Source of the DNA: Pseudomonadales bacterium
GTDB taxonomy: Bacteria > Pseudomonadota > Gammaproteobacteria > Pseudomonadales > UBA7239
Assembly: GCA_041395665.1 (NCBI GenBank)
Contig: JAWLAB010000001.1
Span: 1-64,000, forward strand
Reading direction: 5' to 3'
DNA length: 64,000 nucleotides
In this document: positions 25,045-34,335 of the stretch, piece after piece
How the letters are laid out: each line of letters starts with the position of its first letter
Position numbering within the stretch: position 1 is the first letter of the stretch
Notes under the pieces: model-generated
What the model was told of the DNA's origin: nothing
Database searches by the model: none
What the model saw: the letters and a program-made list of their open reading frames with translations, nothing else
Program-made: the position numbers and the translations under genes

Positions 25045-26774
25045 TCAATGCAGCTTCGTCACACACAGCGGTTCGGCTTGTTGATTCAATATCATCAAAG
25101 AGGTTGCTTGCGCTGTACGAGCTACGCCATAGGCGTTACCTGCGCTGTACATCATTCCGTTCGAACGCGGCAAAAGACTGGCGTGAACCGGCTGCAATAG
25201 GCCGCGCACTATCCCTGCATCATCCGCAATCAAGCCATAGCTCCACACAGACTCGGCTACATTGCCGTACCAACGCCACCCCACAACCTTATCTGGCGTA
25301 GAAACCGGCACGGCATAGCGTTCGGCACTCAGGAACGTAGAAACATCCAACAACTCCCTTAAGTGAATAGGCTCCTCCCGTGACGCAACCCACGGGCAGT
25401 TCGGCAATCTCTGTGGGACTGCCGGCAAGGGTTTTCCCAACCATGCCGCTGCACCATCGGCAAATATATTGCGCTGAGTAGCCCGCAAGCTTTCTAACAC
25501 CGGAAATAGCTGCGGCAACTTGCCCTGCCAATTCCAATGCAACGCACGCTCAGCATCGGTGGCCACCGGTAAATACACTTGAAACGAGAGCAGGGCGTTA
25601 TCGACGCGTACACGATACTCCGCCAAACGCGCCCCCCAATCTAATTGTGACGGCAGTGCGAGTAGTGGAAATAATAACAACGCGATTCGCCAAATTTTTT
25701 GGCAGCCTTTGATGCATCGCCGTACAGCAACACACTGATACCAAACCATACTAATAACGCCCAAATTTGAAAGCGATCAACCGTGGGATCCAACACACCG
25801 TCCACACGCGTCAACATCAACATCGCGACTGTTCCAAACCCCACCAAAATCAGTGTCAATGCAGCCGATTGCAAACCATTATTTTTCTCATGCCGTAGCC
25901 AGCTCGCACGAACAACGAATACGGCAGCCAAACACACTGCTGCACCAAATACTGCAGCGAGTGGCAGTAGCCACGCTACAGGGATCCAATGCCATGCGCG
26001 CAACATGTGATACACAGGAGCGCCCATCAAGGTGATAGGAAAAGATAAGGAATGCCAACCATTGAGATGCAAAGCGTTACCAACGGCATCACCGCCTGGC
26101 AACCACAGATACAAAAAGAAAAATACCAAAGCTGAGATGGAAAAAATTAACACAAACTTGTGCGATGCTCGCCAGAGAAGCAAACACAGCACACCAATTG
26201 GCCACACCAAAATACCGTTACCAAAACTTAGCGTTGCCAAACCGCCAGTTACTATCGATAAAGCCATCCATAACAACGGCTGCGATGCGGAAAACACTGC
26301 GCGATGCAACAACAAAATAGAAATCAGCGTATTAACTATCGATAAATAATTATTGATGCCATTAAAGCCCCAGCCCAATAGAGCTATATTGAGCAGCCAA
26401 CAAAACAATAGCAGCGTCCACCCTGCTAAATATTGTTGATCCAACCGATCGGGCACAAACTTTACTATTTGCCGCAACAAAACACCGATAAACACAGCGT
26501 TCAATAACCAATCAACAACAATCAAAAAAGTATTCTTTCCGGCAAATAACTTTAGATCGATGTCATAGAGCAGAAAGGCCAGAATATGACGGTGGCCCGA
26601 TACGGTAGTTACTGAGGTTTTCCAAACACCTTGCGTCAACAGTGCGTCATACATATGCCACTGATCTCGCGACAGCGGTGACACATGGTGAAAAACAATG
26701 TAGTAAGCGGTGATGGCAAGAAAAACTGCCAGTAAAAACCACCATAAGATGAGCGTAAAGCGTTGCCAGTTCAT
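25045..26774 (-). pseudogene. GT-C-like multi-membrane protein with C-terminal soluble domain, frame broken
   Basis: Function not recognised. The N-terminal ~360 residues hold about ten membrane segments. An early outer loop reads SRDQWHMYDALLTQGVWK and is followed by SGHRHILAFLLYDIDLKLF, a layout like polyprenyl-linked glycosyltransferases (GT-C). The C-terminal ~210 residues, in a shifted frame, start with one more hydrophobic segment (IALLLFPLLALP) and continue as a soluble, presumably periplasmic, domain. The break lies at an A6 run (complement of 25695-25700). One added base restores a single 576-residue protein, which argues for a base dropped in sequencing or a very recent mutation. 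It is 18 bp downstream of murJ. Confidence 0.72.
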
Positions 26775-26792
26775 CTTACGATTCCCTATTCA

Positions 26793-28433
26793 CTAAACCT
26801 GCAATCGCAAGTGATGCTTGCGCATCCCTGTTAGCAACAGCACTAAAAAATATACCGTAATACCAGCGCCGCACATCATCGCCAAATAAATTGCACGCCA
26901 CTGCCATGTATAGGCTGACCAATCCGGCCACACACTGAGCAATAGACAAAGAACAAAAACCATCGAGCCATTAGCGACCAATATCTGCCACAAGAATTTT
27001 CCCCACCCACGCGCATAACGATAAATACCCTGTTTATGCAGTGCGCGAAATAACAATCCTGAATTGATATAAGCCGCCAAAGCCGTTGCTAAAGCTAAAC
27101 CGAGATGCCCCATATTTAGTGTTTTATCAAAAATAACCATAAAACTGATATTCATGACCTGTGCGGCAACCACTGAAATGACGGCAATCCGTACCGGTGT
27201 TTTCATGTCTTGGCGCGAATAAAAAGCTGGAGCCAATATCTTGATCATCATGAATCCAATCAAGCCCACTGCATAAGCGCGCATCGCCCAAGCTGACATC
27301 ATGATGTCATGCGCTGTTGTTTGACCGTGTTGAAATAGCGTACTCAAAATGGGCGTAGCCAACACCATCAAAGCCAAAGCGGCGGGCAGACCGATCAATA
27401 CATTCAAGCGAATTGCCCAATCCAAAGTCGCAGAAAATTCGCGCGGTGAATTGGCAATATGGCTGCGCGACAAGCTGGGCAGAATCACCGTGGCAATCGC
27501 CACACCAAAAATACCTAGCGGCAATTCAGACACGCGCTCCGAGTAATAAAGCCACGCCACACTACCTGTTTTTAGAAAAGAGGCGAGTATTGCATCCATC
27601 ATCAAATTAATTTGACTTACCGAAACACCAAACAGCGCCGGCACCATGAGCTTCATCACGCGCTGCACGCCTTCGTGATGCCAGTTCCAGCGCGGTATCG
27701 GCATGAGATGCAATCGCTGCATGGATGGCAACTGAAAAATTAATTGCACAATACCTGAAATGAAAACACCCCAAGCCATTGCTACCGCAGGTTGATCAAA
27801 CCACGGTACAGCAACTGTCGCTGCGAGTATCAAAGTGATATTCATCAAAATAGGTGTAGCTGCAGCAGCAGCAAAACGATCGTAAGTATTGAGGACAGAA
27901 CTTGCGAATCCCGTCATGGTGATTAAAAACAAATACGGAAAAGTAATGCGCAATAAATCACTGGTTAAACCAAATCGCTCCGGATCATTCAACCAAAAAC
28001 CCGGTGCAAACAAGATGGTGAACCACGGTGAAGCCAACACTACCAAAGCGCTGACTGCTAAAGATGTACCACCGAGCACACCTGCTACATGATTGATAAA
28101 ATCGCGTATTGCTCGCTGATCACCGCGCACACGATATTCTGCCAGTACAGGTACAAATGCCTGCTGAAATGCCCCTTCGGCAAATAAACGCCGCAAAAAT
28201 TGCGGGATTCGAAACGCAAGAAAAAATGCGTCAGCACCTGGCGTATGTCCTGCGCCGATGGCATTGGCCAACACGATATCGCGCGCCATACCCAACACAC
28301 GCGATATCTGCGTCATGAAGCTAATCATGAAACTGGAGCGCAATAAATGACGCGTGGTTACCGTTTTTTCTGGCGCAGTTTTTTCTAACGCAGGAGCCTG
28401 AGGATTTTGTTCGCTACTCACGCCGATTTCCAT
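26793..28433 (-). CDS. murJ: Lipid II flippase MurJ
   Basis: MurJ (MviN) moves lipid II across the inner membrane for peptidoglycan synthesis. The 546 residues form about fourteen membrane segments. Conserved features are SFMTQISRVLGMARDIVLA in helix 1, GADAFFLAFRIPQFLRRLFAEGAFQQAF with the essential arginines, and FGVAIATVILPSLSR near residue 310. A hydrophilic N-terminal extension of about 28 residues precedes the first helix. It overlaps the upstream nitroreductase gene by 16 bases and is followed by a GT-C-like membrane protein. Confidence 0.95.
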   Translation of the reverse strand: MEIGVSSEQNPQAPALEKTAPEKTVTTRHLLRSSFMISFMTQISRVLGMARDIVLANAIGAGHTPGADAFFLAFRIPQFLRRLFAEGAFQQAFVPVLAEYRVRGDQRAIRDFINHVAGVLGGTSLAVSALVVLASPWFTILFAPGFWLNDPERFGLTSDLLRITFPYLFLITMTGFASSVLNTYDRFAAAAATPILMNITLILAATVAVPWFDQPAVAMAWGVFISGIVQLIFQLPSMQRLHLMPIPRWNWHHEGVQRVMKLMVPALFGVSVSQINLMMDAILASFLKTGSVAWLYYSERVSELPLGIFGVAIATVILPSLSRSHIANSPREFSATLDWAIRLNVLIGLPAALALMVLATPILSTLFQHGQTTAHDIMMSAWAMRAYAVGLIGFMMIKILAPAFYSRQDMKTPVRIAVISVVAAQVMNISFMVIFDKTLNMGHLGLALATALAAYINSGLLFRALHKQGIYRYARGWGKFLWQILVANGSMVFVLCLLLSVWPDWSAYTWQWRAIYLAMMCGAGITVYFLVLLLTGMRKHHLRLQV

Positions 28434-29011
28434 GCAGAAAAAAATTGTTCTACCGTTAACTGCGGTGTCGCTTTGATAGTGCCAGACGGTGTGCCGAGAT
28501 AGAGAAATCCCAGTAAACGCTCGTTTTCAGCCAAGCCCAATTTCTCAGCCAACAGCGGTTCATAAGTCACGATGCCGCTGCGCCACATCGCACCTACACC
28601 GATTGCGTGCGCAGCCAGCAACATATTTTGCACAGCAGCAGCCGTCGACATGATTTGTTCAACTTCTGGCACTTTGGGATGCGGCGTGATACGCGCCACT
28701 ATCAACAACACTAAGGGTGCGCGCAGCAAACGCTTGATAGATTTCTGACGCTGCACTTCACTCTGTGCGCCATAACACTGCGCTTCAACATCAGCAATGA
28801 TATGACCGACGCTTTCACGCGCTTCGCCTTCCACCCACAAAAAACGCCAAGGCCGCAGCTGTGCGTGATCCGGCGCGCGCAATGCGGCACGAAAAATAAT
28901 CTCTCGCTGCTCGGCCGAAGGGGCTGGTTCCGTCAATTCACTCACAGACACGCGACTGTGCAATGCCATCACAGCGTCCGTTATTGGTTTAATTTCTTTT
29001 TGCTTTGTCAT
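28418..29011 (-). CDS. Nitroreductase family protein (YdjA-like)
   Basis: A 197-residue FMN-dependent nitroreductase-fold protein of the short YdjA type. RAPDHAQLRPWRFLWVEG (around 50-67) is the usual FMN-phosphate segment, AAAVQNMLLAAHAIGVGAMW (around 125-145) is the second FMN contact, and LGFLYLGTPSG is the conserved C-terminal strand. Substrate unknown. The 3' end overlaps murJ by 16 bases, suggesting coupled translation. ATG at 29011 is preferred over an earlier in-frame start two codons upstream. Confidence 0.88.
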   Translation of the reverse strand: MTKQKEIKPITDAVMALHSRVSVSELTEPAPSAEQREIIFRAALRAPDHAQLRPWRFLWVEGEARESVGHIIADVEAQCYGAQSEVQRQKSIKRLLRAPLVLLIVARITPHPKVPEVEQIMSTAAAVQNMLLAAHAIGVGAMWRSGIVTYEPLLAEKLGLAENERLLGFLYLGTPSGTIKATPQLTVEQFFSAWKSA

Positions 29012-29077
29012 GCACAACGCACCGCCGCTAATACATGGCGCACTGTAGCCGATTGGCCAAGGGTGAGAAACGAAAAA

Positions 29078-29758
29078 CTAGCGTGCGGCCGCGACTTGCT
29101 GCTGCCAGCGGTGGTATTTTTCAGTGCTACCGGCAAGACGCGGTTCGTGGCTCAACGCATCCAATAGCTCGGTGCGTTTTATGGCATCCAACACCGTGCG
29201 CAATGCCTCTGTGCCTGCTTTGATTTGATCCGTATCGCTCGCTTCCGTCGCAAATTGCAAAACGAGTTCCCACTGCTCTGCGGTGTAGATCAACGACAGC
29301 ACATACAAAATCCCAGCCTCTTGTGATGCGGCATCACCAGAGGATTTTGCTGTCTCCCACTGTTTCTGCAGCAGCGGAATGCGATCGCTCAACATACGCG
29401 CTCTTGCTGTAGCCATTTCTGCTGCTCGGCGCCACGCCGCACGGGCGCGCTCAGGCCGCCCTGCAGCTTGCCATGCGGCAGCTGTATCCTTGCGCAACCC
29501 CTGCGCTTTGAGGTCAGATTCAATGGCCTTATCACCGAATAAGCGCGCATTGGCTAAATCACCTTCCACTTCTGCGCGCAACGCTTTATTGACCGATTCG
29601 TTGGTGTACCACTCAACGCCTTGCAGCGCATTTTCCAGAGACTTCGCTCTTTCTGCAGCATTAGGCACGCCATTGTCCTTTCCATGCTGCTGCATCCACA
29701 GCACGCCGCCGCCGATCACAAGCAAAAAAAAACACAGCAGAGGCACGGCAATACGCAT
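29078..29758 (-). CDS. Membrane-anchored helical protein, unknown function
   Basis: No family recognised. One N-terminal hydrophobic segment (MRIAVPLLCFFLLVIGGGVL) would anchor the 226-residue protein, and the rest is alpha-helical, alanine-rich and charged, with TPR-like helix pairs (AAAWQAAGRPERARAAWRRA; LYVLSLIYTAEQWELVLQFA). It probably acts in the periplasm as a scaffold. It lies between the GT-C-like gene and the nitroreductase on the same strand, 66 and 123 bases from its neighbours. The opposite strand has shadow frames only. Confidence 0.7.
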   Translation of the reverse strand: MRIAVPLLCFFLLVIGGGVLWMQQHGKDNGVPNAAERAKSLENALQGVEWYTNESVNKALRAEVEGDLANARLFGDKAIESDLKAQGLRKDTAAAWQAAGRPERARAAWRRAAEMATARARMLSDRIPLLQKQWETAKSSGDAASQEAGILYVLSLIYTAEQWELVLQFATEASDTDQIKAGTEALRTVLDAIKRTELLDALSHEPRLAGSTEKYHRWQQQVAAAR

Positions 29759-29881
29759 GAGAAAATAATGGTAAGCAAGAAATGGGTAGGCATCATTGCA
29801 GAATGCCTCGAGAAAACCACACGCAAAAACCGCACCGCGCTGGGTAAAAGCCGCCAGAAGGCAGAGACTTTTCTGTGCTTA

Positions 29882-31654
29882 TTACTCCTCGCCTTGCAAA
29901 AGACGAGTGAACCACCGCCCTTCTGCTCTACTCACTAAGGGCATATCTCTGTATTTGATAACGCGCAACTCTGGGCTATCGAGCAGAGGAAGTAACTCTT
30001 TCCGTACAAAAATAACATTGGGTGCAAACAGCATATTCACTGGCACCGTTTTTATTGTATTGCGTAAAATAAATCCTTCTTCACGATGCACCAACACATA
30101 GCCATAACGAGCAAATATTGGTTCCATACTTTCTTTTGGGTTATTGATATCGTAAATCACATCCGGCGGATCAACACCACAATGTTGTTTTATCTCAAGC
30201 AACATCGATAAAAACTCAGCATAGGACCATCCAATTCCCATCGGGTTGCGCGCAACCCTTTCTAAATATGAACAGCGAGTGAAAGCGCCTTCCACTAAAC
30301 CGCGCAGATCATAGAAATGCACTTTCCCATACAACTGCTCGCCTAAACGAAAAAAAACCATACCCGCTTGACCTGAGAGCAGATTGACAGGTCGATTCAA
30401 TTTTTGATTTAGCACTGGCAAAATTTCTTTCAAGCGATCAATCACAGCCAAATCGCGCAAGTGCTCTTGGTTGTACCGTTCAAATAGACCGTAGTTTTTA
30501 TGTGAATCATCTAGTCGATATTGAACCCATGCAGGAATACCGTGAGCTTGCTTGGCAACAATATCTTTCGTAAAAGATGCACTCGCAAAAAAAACACATA
30601 GCAACAACCCATGCGCTAACCAAGCCCTTCGAACGACACGAGATACCATCATCACCAACAACATAGCAGCCATTGGAATCATCGGTACAACAAACCGCCC
30701 CGCATGCATCCAATCACCACCTGCAGTTAATACAAAGCCGGCATAAACGCCGATCAATGCAAGCAATACCAGCATTTGAGTGTACTGCGCACGAACAATT
30801 TCCTCTGTACAAATTATTCGCGACCATGAAAAACACAGAAGAATCGGAGCTAGCAGCAAACTTAAAGCAACAACAGGATTAACGACTGAATAAATCAGCG
30901 TGTAAATAAAGCCTGATTGAAGTTTTGTTGCAAAAGCACCTGTTTGTTTTGCTAAAACAGGCAACGGCAGCCACGAATCAAAATACAACTTCTGCCAACA
31001 GAACAATACAGCCGACACGACTAAAGAAAAACTAAAAATCTGCAAGAAGCGCAAACACTGCTCACGCACACGCAAAAACCACACGCACAAGCTAGCACTT
31101 GCCACAACAATAATGACGGGCATTTCTGGGCGTACGATGACTAAAAGAATCGTTATCGCCACTAACGACACATAATGGTGCGTATACAATTGAGCTGCAT
31201 TCGCAAAACTTGCCCAAACAACAGCCGCCACTAACAACACCACAGCTGCCAATACCGCTCCCATACCACCAAAACTCCACAGCAATAAACTGGTGGAGCT
31301 CAATGCCAACAAAGCAGGCCAAAGCATCAATCCTCTGCAATAACGCTGTGCTAACTTTGTTACTACTACACAACAGGCAAAGGACGAAAAAATATCAACG
31401 AGATAACCAGCGGTCACCAAATCCAATTGCAATATTTTTGAAAACAATGCTGTTAGCAGAACAATCAGCAAGCTGGTTGTTTGTTCGACACGATCACCGT
31501 TGTAATTAACGAGCTGCCCTTGCTCCAACAGTGTGTGAGAAAACCAGAAATTGATATGCGGATCATCATGGCCTGCCGCGCCATAAATAAGAAAGCCACC
31601 GTAAAGAATAGCTATCCACAGCAAAGTCATTGCAAGAAATGAAAGATATTTCAT
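29882..31654 (-). CDS. GT-C-like integral membrane protein (AftB-like motif)
   Basis: A 590-residue protein with about ten to twelve membrane segments in residues 1-370 and a soluble C-terminal domain (about 375-590). The first outer loop reads GHDDPHINFWFSHTLLEQGQ and then NYNGDRVEQTTSLL. This matches the DD...N.G.RVEG.TS pattern I know from AftB-like arabinofuranosyltransferases and related GT-C enzymes, where the aspartates are catalytic. Donor and acceptor are unknown; a polyprenyl-phosphate sugar donor is expected for GT-C. It begins 5 bp after bolA, so it is in the same transcript. Confidence 0.72.
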   Translation of the reverse strand: MKYLSFLAMTLLWIAILYGGFLIYGAAGHDDPHINFWFSHTLLEQGQLVNYNGDRVEQTTSLLIVLLTALFSKILQLDLVTAGYLVDIFSSFACCVVVTKLAQRYCRGLMLWPALLALSSTSLLLWSFGGMGAVLAAVVLLVAAVVWASFANAAQLYTHHYVSLVAITILLVIVRPEMPVIIVVASASLCVWFLRVREQCLRFLQIFSFSLVVSAVLFCWQKLYFDSWLPLPVLAKQTGAFATKLQSGFIYTLIYSVVNPVVALSLLLAPILLCFSWSRIICTEEIVRAQYTQMLVLLALIGVYAGFVLTAGGDWMHAGRFVVPMIPMAAMLLVMMVSRVVRRAWLAHGLLLCVFFASASFTKDIVAKQAHGIPAWVQYRLDDSHKNYGLFERYNQEHLRDLAVIDRLKEILPVLNQKLNRPVNLLSGQAGMVFFRLGEQLYGKVHFYDLRGLVEGAFTRCSYLERVARNPMGIGWSYAEFLSMLLEIKQHCGVDPPDVIYDINNPKESMEPIFARYGYVLVHREEGFILRNTIKTVPVNMLFAPNVIFVRKELLPLLDSPELRVIKYRDMPLVSRAEGRWFTRLLQGEE

Positions 31655-31659
31655 CAGGC

Positions 31660-31977
31660 TTAATGCTTATCGTGCTTACTACCACCCATACACTGTGGTG
31701 AAGATGGCGCAGCGCCCTGAGCCTGCCATTCTTCAGGGGTATAGGTATGCAATGCGAGTGCGTGAATCTGCTGCATGATGTCACCCAAGGCCGCGTAGAC
31801 TTTTTGATGCCTCGCCACTAAACGCAAGCCTGAAAATTGTTCCGACACCAACACCAATTTGAAATGCGATTCGCTACCCGGTGGAACGCTATGCATATGA
31901 CTTTCATTAGCCAACTCTATATATGTAGGGGAAAAAAATTCACGCACCACTTTTTCGATGACTGATTGTTTTTGCAT
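31660..31977 (-). CDS. bolA: BolA family protein
   Basis: A 105-residue BolA homologue. The conserved core ELANESHMHSVPPGSESHFK, the segment VSEQFSGLRLVARHQKVYAA, and the C-terminal helix with LGDIMQQIHALALHTYTPEEW are clear. BolA proteins pair with monothiol glutaredoxins to handle [2Fe-2S] clusters and also affect cell shape and biofilm. ATG at 31977 matches the family N-terminus. It lies 10 bp after sirB2. Confidence 0.92.
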   Translation of the reverse strand: MQKQSVIEKVVREFFSPTYIELANESHMHSVPPGSESHFKLVLVSEQFSGLRLVARHQKVYAALGDIMQQIHALALHTYTPEEWQAQGAAPSSPQCMGGSKHDKH

Positions 31978-31987
31978 AACTTGCCTC

Positions 31988-32344
31988 TCAAAACGGTTTG
32001 GCAACAGCGAGAAAACCCATCCCCATAAAACATAGCAACGCCATCAACACGCCGCCTGCGCGCTGTGCATTGCCTCTACTCCACTTCATCACATACAAGC
32101 CACAACCGATATACATTACCAACAATACTAACTTTGCCAGCAACCAATGTTGCACCAATGGGTTATAGCCTGCGATCACTGCTAAAGCGACACCACATAA
32201 CAACAACAAGCTGTCATTGATATGCGGAAGAATTTTTACCGGCTTTTTGTTCAGCAGCGATGAGCCGGCAAACTTCAAACCACTGCGCACTAAAAAAGAC
32301 AGTAACGACACAGCTGCAAAAAACATATGCCACTGCTTAATCAT
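31988..32344 (-). CDS. SirB2 family membrane protein
   Basis: A 118-residue protein with four membrane segments matching SirB2 (the motifs MIKQWHMFFAAVSLLSFLVR, ILPHINDSLLLLCGVAL and AKLVLLVMYIGCGLYVMKW). The molecular role of SirB2 is unknown; the name comes from Salmonella invasion-gene genetics. ATG at 32344 lies 10 bp after the bioA stop; an in-frame TTG upstream would overlap bioA and is less likely. bolA follows. Confidence 0.85.
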   Translation of the reverse strand: MIKQWHMFFAAVSLLSFLVRSGLKFAGSSLLNKKPVKILPHINDSLLLLCGVALAVIAGYNPLVQHWLLAKLVLLVMYIGCGLYVMKWSRGNAQRAGGVLMALLCFMGMGFLAVAKPF

Positions 32345-32354
32345 TGGATACAAC

Positions 32355-33635
32355 TCACTCACACAAATACTCCTCAATCACGACTTTCATAGTTTGGGTT
32401 AATGCTTTTAATTGCTCGTCTTCGATAATGTACGGCGGCATGGCGTACACCAGCTTGCCAAAAGGTCTTATCCAAATACCGTGTTCGACAAACATCGGCT
32501 GGATTTTCCTCATATCAACAGGGTGATCCAACTCCACCACAGCTATCGCACCCAGCACGCGCACATCGGCAACACCGCGCGCGCTTTGCAGCGCAGCTAA
32601 ACCTTCGCACAGTTGCTTCTCGATACGAGAAATATTGTTTTGCCAGGCTTGTGAGAGCAACAAATCAATACTCGCGTTAGCGATACTGCATGCCAAAGGA
32701 TTTGCCATAAAAGTGGGGCCGTGCATCAAGGCACCACCTTCACCCGCACAGATTTTTTTCGCCACGGCATCGGTAGTCAGCGTCGCAGCTAGCGTGAGAT
32801 AACCGCCAGTTAAAGCTTTTCCCACACAAAGAATATCGGGCGAGATGTTGGCATGCTCAAAAGCAAATAATTTTCCTGTACGACCAAATCCTGTGGCAAT
32901 TTCATCGGCAATCAACAACACACCGTATTCATCACACAAACTGCGCACTTGTTGTAAATACTCTGCGGAATAAAACCACATACCACCCGCGCCTTGTACG
33001 ATAGGCTCCAGTATCACTGCAGCAATTTGCTGATGATTTTCTTGCAACTGCAACGCCAAAGGCGCTATATCTTCCGCAGCGCAGGGCTCGCCAAAACGCG
33101 CTTGCGGGCGCGGCACAAAAAACTGCTCTGGCAACACATCGGAAAATAAATGATGCATGCCGGTTACCGGATCGCACACGCTCATTGCAGCAAAAGTATC
33201 GCCATGGTAACCACCTGACAGGCTGACAAATTTCGCGCGCTGCCCCTGCCAATACTGCAGCGCCATTTTCATTGCCACTTCAACAGCAACGGAACCTGAA
33301 TCTGAAAAAAATACGCGTTGTAGTGGCGCTGGGGTTATCTCCACCAACGTTTTTGCCAACTGCACTGCAGGTGCGTGTGTCAAACCGCCAAACATCACAT
33401 GCGACATCTGCTGCAATTGTTTAACCGCCGCCGCATTTAATACTGGATGGTTATAGCCATGAATGGCGCTCCACCACGACGACATGCCATCAATCAGCGT
33501 GCGACCATCACACAATTGCAATACACAACCCCGCGCTGATTGCACTGCAAATAGCGGCAAGCCATCATCAATGCCTGCATAGGGATGCCAGATATATTGC
33601 CGATCTAACGACAGTAAATAATCTGCATCAATCAC
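32355..33635 (-). CDS. bioA: Adenosylmethionine-8-amino-7-oxononanoate aminotransferase
   Basis: BioA makes 7,8-diaminopelargonic acid (DAPA) in biotin synthesis with S-adenosylmethionine as amino donor. The 426-residue class III PLP enzyme shows WHPY (16-19), the substrate-site WW in DGMSSWWSAIHGYNHP, FFSDSGSVAVEVAMKMA (109-125), Asp244 in LLIADEIATGFGRTG and Schiff-base Lys273 in CVGKALTGGY. The SSWW signature separates it from ArgD-type aminotransferases. It overlaps the tesA 3' end by 4 bases. No other biotin genes are in the window. Confidence 0.96.
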   Translation of the reverse strand: MIDADYLLSLDRQYIWHPYAGIDDGLPLFAVQSARGCVLQLCDGRTLIDGMSSWWSAIHGYNHPVLNAAAVKQLQQMSHVMFGGLTHAPAVQLAKTLVEITPAPLQRVFFSDSGSVAVEVAMKMALQYWQGQRAKFVSLSGGYHGDTFAAMSVCDPVTGMHHLFSDVLPEQFFVPRPQARFGEPCAAEDIAPLALQLQENHQQIAAVILEPIVQGAGGMWFYSAEYLQQVRSLCDEYGVLLIADEIATGFGRTGKLFAFEHANISPDILCVGKALTGGYLTLAATLTTDAVAKKICAGEGGALMHGPTFMANPLACSIANASIDLLLSQAWQNNISRIEKQLCEGLAALQSARGVADVRVLGAIAVVELDHPVDMRKIQPMFVEHGIWIRPFGKLVYAMPPYIIEDEQLKALTQTMKVVIEEYLCE

Positions 33636-34255
33636 TCTTTCTCACTCAATAACGGCAGCAGCACTGGACGCACTGTTTCCATAATTTCTGTCTGCGCTTG
33701 TGCATTCGGGTGTATATAGTCTGCTTGAAAATGAGCAATATCACCGGCAATGTCTTGTAAAAAAAATGGCACAACGGCTATCTGATTTTTTTTCGCCAGC
33801 TGAGGGAAAGTTTCTGCAAATAACTTCCCATAACGCGCACCGTAATTCATTGGCAATTTCGTACCCAACAACAAAATACGGCAACCAGCTTGTTTACCCA
33901 AGTCAATCATCGACTGCAAATTATTGCGCAGCGCAGTGAGAGACATACCACGCAAACCATCATTAGCACCCAATTCGATAATTAATACATCCGGCTTATG
34001 TTCCTTCAGAGCAGCCGGTAAACGCTTCAAACCATTAGCACTGATTTCACCGGTAATCGACTGATTAACAAAACGATGCTCCGGTAAAGTTTGTTGCAAC
34101 AAAGAAACCCAACCTTCCTCTATTTTCATGCCATAGGCAGCACTGAGGCTATCACCCCACACCAGCACCGTTGCCGCACGCGCCGCTGTCGTCATCGACA
34201 CAAAAACAAGCACACAAAAGATGAAACGACAGCATCCTATTTTTTTTCTTAACAC
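33632..34255 (-). CDS. tesA: Periplasmic GDSL esterase/acyl-CoA thioesterase I
   Basis: A 207-residue SGNH hydrolase (TesA: thioesterase I, lysophospholipase L1, arylesterase). A signal peptide (about residues 1-27, ending TAARA) precedes block I with nucleophile Ser36 (VWGDSLSAAYG), block II glycine, block III Asn in LGANDGLRG and block V Asp/His in DYIHPNAQAQ. The start appears to be GTG at 34255. It is divergent from ybbA-ybbP, the same arrangement as in E. coli and Pseudomonas. Confidence 0.95.
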   Translation of the reverse strand: MLRKKIGCCRFIFCVLVFVSMTTAARAATVLVWGDSLSAAYGMKIEEGWVSLLQQTLPEHRFVNQSITGEISANGLKRLPAALKEHKPDVLIIELGANDGLRGMSLTALRNNLQSMIDLGKQAGCRILLLGTKLPMNYGARYGKLFAETFPQLAKKNQIAVVPFFLQDIAGDIAHFQADYIHPNAQAQTEIMETVRPVLLPLLSEKE

Positions 34256-34335
34256 GATAATTACCTAATGAGCACTCGAACAGGGGCGCCTATAGTACCC
34301 TACCGCTCTCAAGCAACCTACGACACGATTTTGCG

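Noticed and set aside
25690..25705. Programmed ribosomal frameshift in the GT-C-like gene
   Set aside because: The A6 run is slippery, but no strong downstream stem-loop or Shine-Dalgarno-like stimulator was seen, and the family is expected to be one continuous chain; a missing base is simpler.
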